DNA of 64,000 nucleotides, from positions 1-64,000 of the forward strand of contig CANJLQ010000015.1 in the NCBI GenBank assembly GCA_947475735.1, written 5' to 3'. Positions within the stretch are counted from its first letter, which is position 1. Every line of letters begins with the position of its first letter. This document shows, piece by piece, positions 42,570-51,061 of the stretch. This DNA is from Caulobacteraceae bacterium (GTDB lineage Bacteria; Pseudomonadota; Alphaproteobacteria; Caulobacterales; Caulobacteraceae). The position numbers and the translations under genes were made by a program. The notes beneath the pieces are model-generated. The model saw nothing but the letters and a program-made list of their open reading frames with translations. It had not been told where the DNA came from and searched no databases.

Positions 42570-45145
42570 CCGCCGCCGCAGACAAGACGCGCGCCGCCCT
42601 GATCCCCCTGTTCCTGATCGCCATGGGGGTGGTCGGGATCGAGAACGCCCTGACCCGCTACTTCGCCGTGGCGAAATGGTCCGAGTACGGATACTGGATC
42701 ATCTCCATCGTCATGGCGGGGTTCGCGCTGAGCGGCGTGGTGGTGGCCCTGTTCCGCGACGCGGTCGCCCGCCACGGCGTGATCCTCCGGACCATCCTGC
42801 CCGCCGCGATGGTGATCGCGGCCGCGCTCGGCTACCAGGTGGTGACGGCCAATCCGTTCAATCCGCTGCAGCTTCAGAACCCGACGACCTGGCCGGACCA
42901 GGTCAAGAACATTGGCCTGTACTATGCCGCTCTGCTGCCCTTCTTCTTCCTGGCCGGGCTCTACATCAGCCTGATCTTCGTCTTGAACCATCGCGAGATC
43001 GGGCGGGTCTATGGCTACGACCTGATCGGCGCAGGCCTCGGGGCGGCGCTGGCGCTGGGGCTGATGTTCGTGGTCCATCCCTTCCTGCTGGCCCCGGTGC
43101 TGCTGGTGCCGCTGGCGCTGTCGACCCTGTTTCAGCCGGGGCGGCTGAACTGGCTGGGGGCCGGGCTGGCGGGGGCCGCCCTGGTGGCGGGCGAGGCCAT
43201 CCTGTTCTTCGGCGCACCGCCTGCCTTTTCCGAGTTCAAGGCCATCTACGCGCCCCTGAACACCCCGGGCGCGGCCGTGGTCGCCGAGGTCCGCCAGCCG
43301 CGCGGTCACTATCTGCTGCTGGAGAACTTCACCGAGCGGGTGGACGCCGACGTGTCCAACAACGCCGGCCTGATGGGCATCTCCGGGCCACCCTCGACCT
43401 ATGGCCTGTACCGCGACGGCAACCGCATCGCCGCCCTACCCAAGGCCGGACCACTGGACGCCGCCTATGCGCCGAGCGCCCTGTCCGCCGCCCCCTATGC
43501 CCTGCGCCCCGGGGCCGAGGTCCTGCTAATCGGCCTGTCCGGCGGCTATCGCGTGGCCGACGCCCTCACGCTCGGCGCGTCCCGCATCGACGGGGTGGAG
43601 GGCGAGCCCGTGCTGCGCGCGGCCCTGACCGAGGGCCTCGGTCCTTCGCCCGCGCTCGCGCCCGACCCGCGCGTCACCCTGCTGCACGGCGGCCCCATCG
43701 CCGCCGCCTGGCGCGCGGGGCCGCAGAGCTATGACCTCATCGACCTGTCGGCCGATTTCGTCGACGCGGCCCCCGCCAACGTCACCGGCGTCACGGCCGA
43801 GGCCATGCACGCCTATCTGGCCGCGCTGAAGCCCTGGGGCATGGTGTCGGTCTCGGTCTCGATCCGCGACTTTCCCGTATATACGCTGCGGGTGCTGGCC
43901 ACGGCGCGCCAGGCCCTGACCGGCATGGGAGTCAGCGATCCGTCCGTCCACGTCATGGTCTATCGCTCGGCCTGGAACGCCCGGATCCTGATCAGCCCGA
44001 CGCCCTGGTCGTCGACCGATGTCGCGGCGCTGAAGGCGTGGGCGGCCGAGCGGTCGTTCGACGTGTCCTGGCATCCCGGCTTCGACGCCACGACCGCCCG
44101 CGCCGGCCTGTTCAACGACCTGCCCGGCGTGTCCTTCACCACGGGCCAGATGACCTCCACCGGCCCCGACGACGCCATCGCCAACGAGGTCGCGGCGGTG
44201 CTGGCCGGACGCCCGTCGCCCTCGTCCGAGGCGTTTCACATCCGGCCCGCGACCCTGGACCGTCCGGCCTTCTATTCGTCCCTGCGGCTTGAGGACCTGC
44301 CCACCCTGATCCGCCGTCTGGAGGTTCTGCCCCAGGCCGAGATCGGGGCCCTGGTGAACATCGCCGTCCTCGGCCAGGCCATCGTCATCGCCCTGCTGGT
44401 TCTGGCCGCGCCACTGTTGTTCCGTCGGCGGACCAGCGGGGCCAAGGACAAGGCCCGCGCCTGGCCCGCCCTGTATTTCCCGGCGCTCGGCCTCGGCTTC
44501 CTGCTGATCGAGATCTGGCTGATCGACAAGGCGGCCTTCTGGCTTAACGACTACTCCTCGGCCTTCGCCCTGGTGCTGACGTCCATGCTGATCTTCTCGG
44601 GCCTGGGCAGCATGATCGCCGGTCGGTGCGCGGCCATGCCCAAGGTCGCCTCGATCATCGGCCTGATTGTCGTCCTGACCTGGATCGGGGTCATGTGGGT
44701 CGGGGCCGAGGACCTGATGATGCGGACCCTGGATCAGCCTTGGGCCATCAAGGGCGCGATGGTCGTGCTCGCCGCCGCGCCGGTGTCGCTGGCGTTGGGC
44801 CTGCCCTTCCCGCTCGGTTTGATCCAGGTCGGCGACGGCCGCGCCCTGCCCTGGGCCTGGGGTCTGAACGGGGCCTTCTCGGTCGTGGCCACGCCGCTGG
44901 CCAATCTCATGAGCCGTGACATCGGCTTCTCCTCCCTGCTGGTCGCCGGGGCGGGGCTCTACGTCCTGGCCTTCCTCGTTCTGCCCGTCGCCGTTCCGCG
45001 TCCGCGCGCGGCCCCCCTGTTCGAACCGGCCACGCCCGCCGACCCGTTCGCGGACCTGCCCGAGCCCGCGCCCGCGTCTCTCGATCCCTTCCCGGCCCAG
45101 ACCCAATCGGGTTTGGCCGGCCAAGCCCAGACGAGCCCCGCATGA
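42566..45145 (+). CDS. Polytopic membrane protein with a spermidine-synthase-like domain
   Basis: An 859-aa protein: six or so N-terminal helices (to about residue 220), a soluble middle part (about 225-610) with a Rossmann-type segment VLLIGLSGGYRVADALTLGASRIDGVE and YDLIDLSADF, then six or more C-terminal helices and a Pro/Ala-rich tail. This is the spermidine-synthase-like membrane family. The motif-I glycines are only partly kept (GLSGG for GGGDG) and the catalytic Asp pattern is altered, so aminopropyl transfer is doubtful. It is coupled by overlap to both neighbours. Confidence 0.8.
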   Translation: MTAAADKTRAALIPLFLIAMGVVGIENALTRYFAVAKWSEYGYWIISIVMAGFALSGVVVALFRDAVARHGVILRTILPAAMVIAAALGYQVVTANPFNPLQLQNPTTWPDQVKNIGLYYAALLPFFFLAGLYISLIFVLNHREIGRVYGYDLIGAGLGAALALGLMFVVHPFLLAPVLLVPLALSTLFQPGRLNWLGAGLAGAALVAGEAILFFGAPPAFSEFKAIYAPLNTPGAAVVAEVRQPRGHYLLLENFTERVDADVSNNAGLMGISGPPSTYGLYRDGNRIAALPKAGPLDAAYAPSALSAAPYALRPGAEVLLIGLSGGYRVADALTLGASRIDGVEGEPVLRAALTEGLGPSPALAPDPRVTLLHGGPIAAAWRAGPQSYDLIDLSADFVDAAPANVTGVTAEAMHAYLAALKPWGMVSVSVSIRDFPVYTLRVLATARQALTGMGVSDPSVHVMVYRSAWNARILISPTPWSSTDVAALKAWAAERSFDVSWHPGFDATTARAGLFNDLPGVSFTTGQMTSTGPDDAIANEVAAVLAGRPSPSSEAFHIRPATLDRPAFYSSLRLEDLPTLIRRLEVLPQAEIGALVNIAVLGQAIVIALLVLAAPLLFRRRTSGAKDKARAWPALYFPALGLGFLLIEIWLIDKAAFWLNDYSSAFALVLTSMLIFSGLGSMIAGRCAAMPKVASIIGLIVVLTWIGVMWVGAEDLMMRTLDQPWAIKGAMVVLAAAPVSLALGLPFPLGLIQVGDGRALPWAWGLNGAFSVVATPLANLMSRDIGFSSLLVAGAGLYVLAFLVLPVAVPRPRAAPLFEPATPADPFADLPEPAPASLDPFPAQTQSGLAGQAQTSPA

Positions 45146-46134
45146 CCCTCGCCAGACGATCCTTCCTGACCACCGCCGGCGCCGCCGCGCTGGGGGGCCT
45201 CGCCGCCTGCGACGACCAGACGATGAAGGCCGTCCAGGCCCGAGTGAACCCGACCCAGGCCACCGGCGCTGCGGGCGCGGCGACCGCCGCCCCGACCGCG
45301 AATGCCGCCGCCGAGGCCGGCGCGGCCTCCGCCGTTTCACAGACCGTCCGCATGCCGACGGAGCCCTGGACCTATGCCCGCTTCGACGCCGCCATGCAGG
45401 CGTCCGAACGCCCCCATGCCCTGACCCAGGCCCAGTTCGACCAGATCCAGGCCCGGAAGCCCGAGGCCATCCAGCGCATCCGGACCTATCTCGACGGCCG
45501 CTTCGGGGCACACGACCCCAACGTGGTCCGCGCCTTCGAGAGCGTGCCCCGCGACTTCTATCACTACGCCTATGCCAGTCAGGCCTCGACCGCCTATCAG
45601 GCCTATGAGGCCGACCCCAAGCCCTGGGCCATCGGCCATGGCTCGGTCCTGTCCGACTATCTGGGCCAGGCCTATATGACCCAGCTGGCGGCCCCCAAGC
45701 CGACCGATGTGACGCTGGAGATCGGCACCGGCTCGGGGTTCCAGTCGTCGCTGCTCAGCCGCATCGTGCGCGACAGCTATACGATCGAGATCATCCAGCC
45801 GATCGGCCAGGCGGTGGGCAAGATCTTCGACCCGCTGGGCTATGACAACGTCCACTCGCGCGTCGGCGACGGCTATTTTGGCTGGCCCGAGGTGACCGAG
45901 GGTTTCGACACCATCATGCTGACCTGCGTGGCCCAGTACGCCCCGCCCGAGCTGTTCCGGCAGCTGAAGCCCGGCGGCAAGCTGATCATCCCCATCGGCC
46001 AGCCCTTCCGCCGGGGCCAGGTGCTGTATGTCTACACCAAGGACGCGGACGGGCGGGTGCGGTCACGCAGGGACGTCGGCGTCTTCTTCATCCCGATGAC
46101 GGGAGCCATGCAGACCCAGGCGCGCCCGGCCTGA
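45142..46134 (+). CDS. Exported lipoprotein of the protein-L-isoaspartate methyltransferase family
   Basis: A 330-aa protein that begins MTLARRSFLTTAGAAALGG with LAAC directly after: a twin-arginine signal with a lipobox, predicting Tat export as a lipoprotein. After an Ala-rich linker it has a PCMT-like domain: GHGSVLSDYLGQAYMTQL, SAM motif LEIGTGSGFQSSLLSRI (about residues 191-207), DTIMLTCVAQYAPPELFRQLKPGGKLIIPIG. Since SAM is cytoplasmic, an envelope location is odd. ATGA overlap with the preceding membrane protein gene. Confidence 0.85.
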   Translation: MTLARRSFLTTAGAAALGGLAACDDQTMKAVQARVNPTQATGAAGAATAAPTANAAAEAGAASAVSQTVRMPTEPWTYARFDAAMQASERPHALTQAQFDQIQARKPEAIQRIRTYLDGRFGAHDPNVVRAFESVPRDFYHYAYASQASTAYQAYEADPKPWAIGHGSVLSDYLGQAYMTQLAAPKPTDVTLEIGTGSGFQSSLLSRIVRDSYTIEIIQPIGQAVGKIFDPLGYDNVHSRVGDGYFGWPEVTEGFDTIMLTCVAQYAPPELFRQLKPGGKLIIPIGQPFRRGQVLYVYTKDADGRVRSRRDVGVFFIPMTGAMQTQARPA

Positions 46135-46136
46135 CG

Positions 46137-47078
46137 TCAGTTCGGAACGTCGAAGGCCAGCAGCAGTGTCTTCTGAAGCGGATTGGCGTTGTCGTCGCTG
46201 AGCAGATACAGCCGCGTTCCGGCTGAGGTCGCCACCGCCGCGATCCCTTCGAAATTGTCCACCGAGGCCGGTGGCCGCAGCTGGATGAGGGGCTCGGACA
46301 GGACGCCCTCGGCCGACAGTCGGCGCACCTGCATCCTCAGGGTCAAGGGCGGACGGTACAGCCGCTCGACCACGAACCAGCCGTCTCCCGCCGGGTCACG
46401 GTCGGCCCCGGTGAAGCTGTAGCCCTCGGACGGCATCAGCCGGGCCCCGCCGAACGGAGCGCAGGCCTCGGCGCACAGCCAGGCCCCCCCGCCCTCGGCC
46501 AGCACCAGCCAGCCGTCCGGCCCGGCCGCCGACAACCCCTCGAAGCCGCCGTTCGACGGCAGGTCGACTTCTGGAAACGCGACCGGGACGGGCGGCCCGT
46601 CGGCATCGGGGCCATAGGACCAGATGCGGTGATCCCGCTCGAAGCTGATCAGCACGCGGCCATCGGGCAGAATCGCCAGCCCCTCGGCGTCGGCGTCGCC
46701 CCGCGCCGGGTGCACCGCGCCGTCCGGGCCACCGAGCGGCCGGATCACGCCGTCGCGCGCCGAGACCAGCCGCCCTGCCCGGTCCAGGCCGAGCGTGAAC
46801 CGGACCAGATGGCCGAAGTCCGACACGACCCAGGCGCGATCGCCCTCGACCTTGAGGTCCGACAGGCCGTGCAGGTCGGCCCCGCGCAGCGTCAGGCCGC
46901 CGGCATAGCGAACGCCCGGCGCCAGGTCGGCTCCGCCAAGGCCCAGCGGCGTCCGGTTCGCCTCCAGCCGGATCACGCGATCGGGGCCGACCGGCATGGG
47001 CATGGTGGTCGCCACAGCGGCACATGCGGCGGCCCCCAGCAGGGCGGCGACGCCCAGCGCGCGCAGGGCGGTCCGCAT
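46137..47078 (-). CDS. Esterase-like activity of phytase family lipoprotein
   Basis: A 313-aa protein with a lipoprotein-type signal (ALGVAALLGAAAC) and a beta-propeller-like body: GLTLRGADLHGLSDLKVEGDRAWVVSDFGHLVRF, GDADAEGLAILPDGRVLISFERDHRIW, PSNGGFEGLSAAGPDGWLVLAEGG, and VDNFEGIAAV. These repeats match the phytase-like esterase family (PF13449). Its ATG overlaps the cobT stop (ATGA). The enzymatic role is not established. Confidence 0.85.
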   Translation of the reverse strand: MRTALRALGVAALLGAAACAAVATTMPMPVGPDRVIRLEANRTPLGLGGADLAPGVRYAGGLTLRGADLHGLSDLKVEGDRAWVVSDFGHLVRFTLGLDRAGRLVSARDGVIRPLGGPDGAVHPARGDADAEGLAILPDGRVLISFERDHRIWSYGPDADGPPVPVAFPEVDLPSNGGFEGLSAAGPDGWLVLAEGGGAWLCAEACAPFGGARLMPSEGYSFTGADRDPAGDGWFVVERLYRPPLTLRMQVRRLSAEGVLSEPLIQLRPPASVDNFEGIAAVATSAGTRLYLLSDDNANPLQKTLLLAFDVPN

Positions 47079-48961
47079 CACGCCGCGCGCTTGAGGCCGC
47101 GCCGGCCGCGCTGAGGCTGCTTCGGCGCCGCTTCGAACAGTTCGGCCAGCTTCTCGATCATGACGCCCGCCAGCTGTTCCACATCGACGATGGTCACGGC
47201 GCGGCGATACCAGCGGGTCACGTCGTGGCCGATGCCGATGGCGATCAGTTCGACCGGGCTCTGGGTCTCGATCCGTTCGATCACCTGACGCAGGTGCTTG
47301 TCCAGATAGAGCGCCGCATTGGCCGACTGGGTCGAGTCGTCGACCGGCGAGCCGTCGGAGATGACCATCAGGATCTGGCGTGCCTCCGGCCGGGCCAGCA
47401 GCCGGTCGTGCGCCCAGGTCAGGGCCTCGCCGTCGATGTTTTCCTTCAGCAGGCCCTCGCGCATCATCAGGCCGAGGTTCTTCTTGGCCCGTCGCCAGGG
47501 CGCGTCCGCGGCCTTGTAGATGATGTGGCGCAGGTCGTTCAGGCGGCCGGGCATGGCGGGCTTGCCAGCCGTGATCCAGGCCTCGCGGCTCTGGCCACCC
47601 TTCCAGGCGCGGGTGGTGAAGCCCAGGATCTCGACCTTGACCCCGCACCGCTCCAGCGTCCGCGCCAGGATGTCGGCGCACACCGCCGCCACCATGATCG
47701 GCCGCCCCCGCATCGAGCCGGAGTTGTCCAGCAACAGGGTCACGACCGTGTCCCGGAACGGGCTCTCGCTCTCGGCCTTGAAGCTCAGCGGGCTGGTCGG
47801 ATCGGTGATGATCCGGGTCAGGCGGGCGGTGTCCAGCACGCCCTCTTCGAGATCGAACGCCCAGCTGCGGTTCTGCTGGGCCATCAGGCGGCGCTGCAGC
47901 TTGTTGGCCAGGCGCGCGACGACGGACGACAGGATGGCCAGCTGCTGGTCCAGCAGGGACCTCAGCCGGTCCAGCTCCATCGGATCGCACAGGTCGGCGG
48001 CGTCGATGACCTCGTCGTAGGCCGTCGTGAACACGCGGTAGGCGTCGATGGCCCGGCCGTCGTCGGCATTGTCCTGGCGGTTGGGCAGGGCGCCCTCGGC
48101 CACGTCGGGGCCGTCATCGGCGGCATCGCCGTCGCGCTCGGCGGGCTGGCCGTCGGAACGGGCCTCGCGGTCCTGTTCGGAGGTCTCCTCCTCGGAGCGG
48201 CCGTCCATCGACTGGCCGCCTTCGCCGCCGCCGTCGTCCTGCTCCTCCTCCTCGTCCTCGGAAGGTTCGGGAGACTGGGGTTCGGGTTCGTCCTCGCCGG
48301 CGTCGTCGGAGGCCTCGTCGCCGCGCCCGTCGCCGGGATCGAGATCCAGCGCGCGAAGCACATCTTTCAGCGCCGAACCGAACGCCGCCTGATCGCCCGC
48401 CTTTTCCGCCAGGGCGTCTAGCTCGGCCCCCGCCTTGCCTTCCAGCCCGTCGCGCACGAGGTCCAGCATGGCCCCTGCGCCGTCGGGACTGCGCCGCCCC
48501 GTGACCCGCTCGCGCAGCAAGAGGGCCACCGCCTCGGCCACCGGCACCCGGTCGGCGTCGACGATGCGCAGCGCCCCGGATTTCTCCAACCGGGTCAGAA
48601 GAGCGGCGTCCATATTGGCCCGCACGCCGGCCAGGGAGGTCGAACCGTAGGCCTCGACCCGCGCCTGTTCGACCGCCTCGAACACCTCGGCGGCGCGGCT
48701 GTCGCTGGGGCGCAGGCGAGCGTGGACGCTCTCGTCATGGTTGGCCAGCCGCAGGGCCAGACGGTCGGCCTGGCCCCTCAGGGTCGCGCTCTCGCCGGCC
48801 GAGGCCACGCGCGGCGGATGGGGCAGGGTCAGGACGCCGTTCGACAGGCGCGGTCCGTCCGAGCCGAACACCACCTCCAGCTCCGACTGCTCGGCCAGGG
48901 CGCGGGCGGCATGGGCCAGTGCGCGCTTGAAGACGTCCTGGGGGCTGTCGGCGGGAGGCAT
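47078..48961 (-). CDS. cobT: Cobaltochelatase subunit CobT
   Basis: A 627-aa protein: N-terminal region typical of CobT ([19 protein letters not shown]), a long Glu/Asp-rich linker (about residues 204-280), and a C-terminal von Willebrand A domain with the MIDAS motif [12 protein letters not shown] near 410 and [10 protein letters not shown]. CobT forms a complex with the AAA+ subunit CobS and CobN to insert cobalt in aerobic B12 synthesis. cobS and cobN are not in this window. The downstream esterase-like gene is translationally coupled. Confidence 0.93.
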   Translation of the reverse strand: MPPADSPQDVFKRALAHAARALAEQSELEVVFGSDGPRLSNGVLTLPHPPRVASAGESATLRGQADRLALRLANHDESVHARLRPSDSRAAEVFEAVEQARVEAYGSTSLAGVRANMDAALLTRLEKSGALRIVDADRVPVAEAVALLLRERVTGRRSPDGAGAMLDLVRDGLEGKAGAELDALAEKAGDQAAFGSALKDVLRALDLDPGDGRGDEASDDAGEDEPEPQSPEPSEDEEEEQDDGGGEGGQSMDGRSEEETSEQDREARSDGQPAERDGDAADDGPDVAEGALPNRQDNADDGRAIDAYRVFTTAYDEVIDAADLCDPMELDRLRSLLDQQLAILSSVVARLANKLQRRLMAQQNRSWAFDLEEGVLDTARLTRIITDPTSPLSFKAESESPFRDTVVTLLLDNSGSMRGRPIMVAAVCADILARTLERCGVKVEILGFTTRAWKGGQSREAWITAGKPAMPGRLNDLRHIIYKAADAPWRRAKKNLGLMMREGLLKENIDGEALTWAHDRLLARPEARQILMVISDGSPVDDSTQSANAALYLDKHLRQVIERIETQSPVELIAIGIGHDVTRWYRRAVTIVDVEQLAGVMIEKLAELFEAAPKQPQRGRRGLKRAA

Positions 48962-49092
48962 GGCGAACCCCTAATCCGTCCGGCGGCGCGGGGCCAGAGC
49001 GGGGAACGTGGCGAATGGGCGCTTCACCGTGTTCCTTCATCGCGTGTCAGTAAAGCTGGCGCACGCTCGTGCGTCACTCTCGGAGTTGCGTC

Positions 49093-49245
49093 ATGAGGGA
49101 ACTGCCTGTTCGCCTGCCGCCGAGCCTGGCGGCCAAGCCGCGACGGAAGGTGCTGCGCGAGGCCTTCTATTTCTCAGCGTCGTTCGCGGCGACGTTTTTC
49201 GCCTCGGTGCTCATGATGGAGCATATGGCGGCAGTCCTTTCCTGA
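49093..49245 (+). CDS. Small single-pass membrane protein, 50 aa
   Basis: ATG 49093 has GGAG 7 bases upstream. The product has a basic N-terminal half (LAAKPRRKVLRE) and one hydrophobic helix (AFYFSASFAATFFASVLMM), predicting N-terminus inside. It stands alone between cobT (divergent) and the GT9 gene (convergent, 4 bases after its stop). No family recognised. Confidence 0.65.
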   Translation: MRELPVRLPPSLAAKPRRKVLREAFYFSASFAATFFASVLMMEHMAAVLS

Positions 49246-49249
49246 GGCG

Positions 49250-50188
49250 TCACGTCCAGGCGTCGTGCAGCGCCAGCACCGCCTCGAACACCCGGTCCAC
49301 CGTCAAGGCCTCGATCGGGGCGAACTCACCCCGCACCGGATTGGACGCCGCGATCGCCGTGCGCGGCCCACGCGGACCATAGAGCCACCACTCCGTCGGG
49401 CCGAACAGGCCCAGCGTCGGTTTCCCCAGCGCCGCCGCCACATGCATGAGGCCGGAATCGTTGCCGACGAACAGCGTCGCCCGATCGATCGCAGCGGCCG
49501 AGGCCAGGATGTCGCCCTTGCCCACGAAATCGATGGCGCGATCGCCCGCTACCGCCAGGGCCGGGGCCGCGGGCGGATGGTCGCCGGGGCCGCCGACGGG
49601 CATGAAGCGCCAGCCGGCGAAGCGCGGCTCGCCCATCAGCCGCTCCACCAGTTCGCCCCATCGGTCGGCCGGCCAGCTCTTGCCCGGCTGATGCGCGATA
49701 GGGGCCAGCGCCAGGATCGGCCCGGGACCGGCCCCGCCCGCCAGCTGGGGGTCGATGACGGCGGCGGCCTCGGCGTGGGCCCGATCGTCGAGGAAGATTT
49801 CCGGTTCCAGCGGCGTTGTGGCCCCCATCATCGCCGTGACCATCTCGACCTTGGGCAGGCCGGTTTCCCATTTGCGGGAGTAGACGATGCGCCGTTCGGT
49901 TCGCACCAGCCACGCGAGCGCCGAGCCCCGGATGTCGACGACCAGGTCCCAGGGCGTCCCGGCGACCTGCGTCCACAGATCCAGCCAGTGTCCGGCGGCC
50001 CTCTTCTTGTCCAGCACGATCACCCGCTCGACCCCCGGCACCGAGCGGAAGAAGGGGGCGGGCGGCCGACCGCAGGCGACGGTGATCTCGGCCCCGGGGA
50101 CCTGACGCGCGATCTCGCGCAGGACGCCCGAGGAGATGACGCAGTCGCCGATGCGGTTGGAGGTGACGAACAGGACCTTGGAGCTCAT
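49250..50188 (-). CDS. Glycosyltransferase family 9 (heptosyltransferase-like)
   Basis: A 312-aa protein with the GT9 features: N-terminal VLFVTSNRIGDCVISSGVLREI (the family GD near residue 14), and the C-terminal nucleotide-sugar loop FVGNDSGLMHVAAALGKPTLGLFGPT. GT9 enzymes add heptose or related sugars to the LPS core from ADP-heptose at the inner face of the inner membrane. The acceptor is unknown. It is a single gene, not in an LPS cluster. Confidence 0.9.
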   Translation of the reverse strand: MSSKVLFVTSNRIGDCVISSGVLREIARQVPGAEITVACGRPPAPFFRSVPGVERVIVLDKKRAAGHWLDLWTQVAGTPWDLVVDIRGSALAWLVRTERRIVYSRKWETGLPKVEMVTAMMGATTPLEPEIFLDDRAHAEAAAVIDPQLAGGAGPGPILALAPIAHQPGKSWPADRWGELVERLMGEPRFAGWRFMPVGGPGDHPPAAPALAVAGDRAIDFVGKGDILASAAAIDRATLFVGNDSGLMHVAAALGKPTLGLFGPTEWWLYGPRGPRTAIAASNPVRGEFAPIEALTVDRVFEAVLALHDAWT

Positions 50189-50217
50189 GCCGCGCTCATA
50201 GCGGCTCCCTGTCCTTT

Positions 50218-50263
50218 CGTCATTCCGGGTCTGTGGCGCTTGCGCGCCTCCGCCCGGAATGAG
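50218..50263. repeat. Short inverted-repeat element type G
   Basis: TCATTCCGGG (50220-50229) and CCCGGAATGA (50253-50262) form a 10-bp stem around a 23-base loop in the divergent gap between the GT9 and hydrolase genes. It ends 12 bases before the hydrolase ATG, so it overlaps the likely promoter/leader. Confidence 0.7.
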
Positions 50264-50274
50264 GAAAATGGGGT

Positions 50275-51021
50275 ATGACCGAACTCGACTTGCTGACCCG
50301 CCCCGACGGCGAGACCCTGGCCTTCAAGCGCGTGGAGGGGGCCGGCCCGACAGTCGTCTGGATCGGCGGCTTCCGATCGGACATGGAGGGCACCAAGGCG
50401 CTGGCGCTTGACGCCGCCGCCCGCGAACGGGGCTGGTCCTACATCCGTTACGACCACTTCGCACACGGACGATCCTCTGGCGACTGGCGCCAAGCCACCA
50501 TCGGACGCTGGCGCGAGGACGCGATCGCCCTGATCGACTGCCTGGAGGGCCCGGTCATTCAGGTGGGATCGTCTATGGGCGGGTGGGTCGCCCTGTTGGC
50601 GGCGCTGGCGCGGGCGGAGCGGATGGCGGGCCTCGTTCTGGTCAACCCGGCACAGGACTTCACCGAGCGGCTGATGTGGCCGTCACTGGCCGATCACGTG
50701 CGTCAGGCCATCCTGCGCGACGGCGAGGCGACCATCGTCGAGGAGGGATTGGGCGAATACATCCTGACACGGACGATGTTCGAGGAAGCGAGGAACTGGC
50801 TCCTGCTGGACGGGCCGATCCCGATCCCCGCCCCGGTCCATGTGCTTCAGGGGCGGGCCGACGAGACGGTGCCGTGGTCGCATGCCGTGTCGCTGGCCGA
50901 GCGGCTCACGGGCGGCGACGTGCGGCTGGATCTGATCGAGGGTGGCGACCATCGCCTGTCGACGCCGCGCGACCTGGAGCGGCTGGTCGAGGCGGTGGAG
51001 GCGATGCGCTCGCTTGACTAG
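50275..51021 (+). CDS. Alpha/beta hydrolase (ABHD10-like)
   Basis: A 248-aa cytoplasmic hydrolase without signal peptide. VVWIGGFRSDMEGTKALALD, the Ser nucleophile in VGSSMGGWVALLAALA (about residues 99-103), Asp in GRADETVPW and His in GGDHRLSTPRD complete the triad. The early GGFRSDM pattern and size are those of ABHD10-type acyl-protein thioesterases/serine esterases. The substrate is unknown. Confidence 0.87.
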   Translation: MTELDLLTRPDGETLAFKRVEGAGPTVVWIGGFRSDMEGTKALALDAAARERGWSYIRYDHFAHGRSSGDWRQATIGRWREDAIALIDCLEGPVIQVGSSMGGWVALLAALARAERMAGLVLVNPAQDFTERLMWPSLADHVRQAILRDGEATIVEEGLGEYILTRTMFEEARNWLLLDGPIPIPAPVHVLQGRADETVPWSHAVSLAERLTGGDVRLDLIEGGDHRLSTPRDLERLVEAVEAMRSLD

Positions 51022-51061
51022 CGAGCGACACCGCCGCGAGCGATAGCCGAAAGACGAGGCT

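Noticed and set aside
6043..44000. CRISPR array
   Set aside because: The repeats are scattered inverted pairs with variable centres, not regularly spaced direct repeats, and no cas genes are present.
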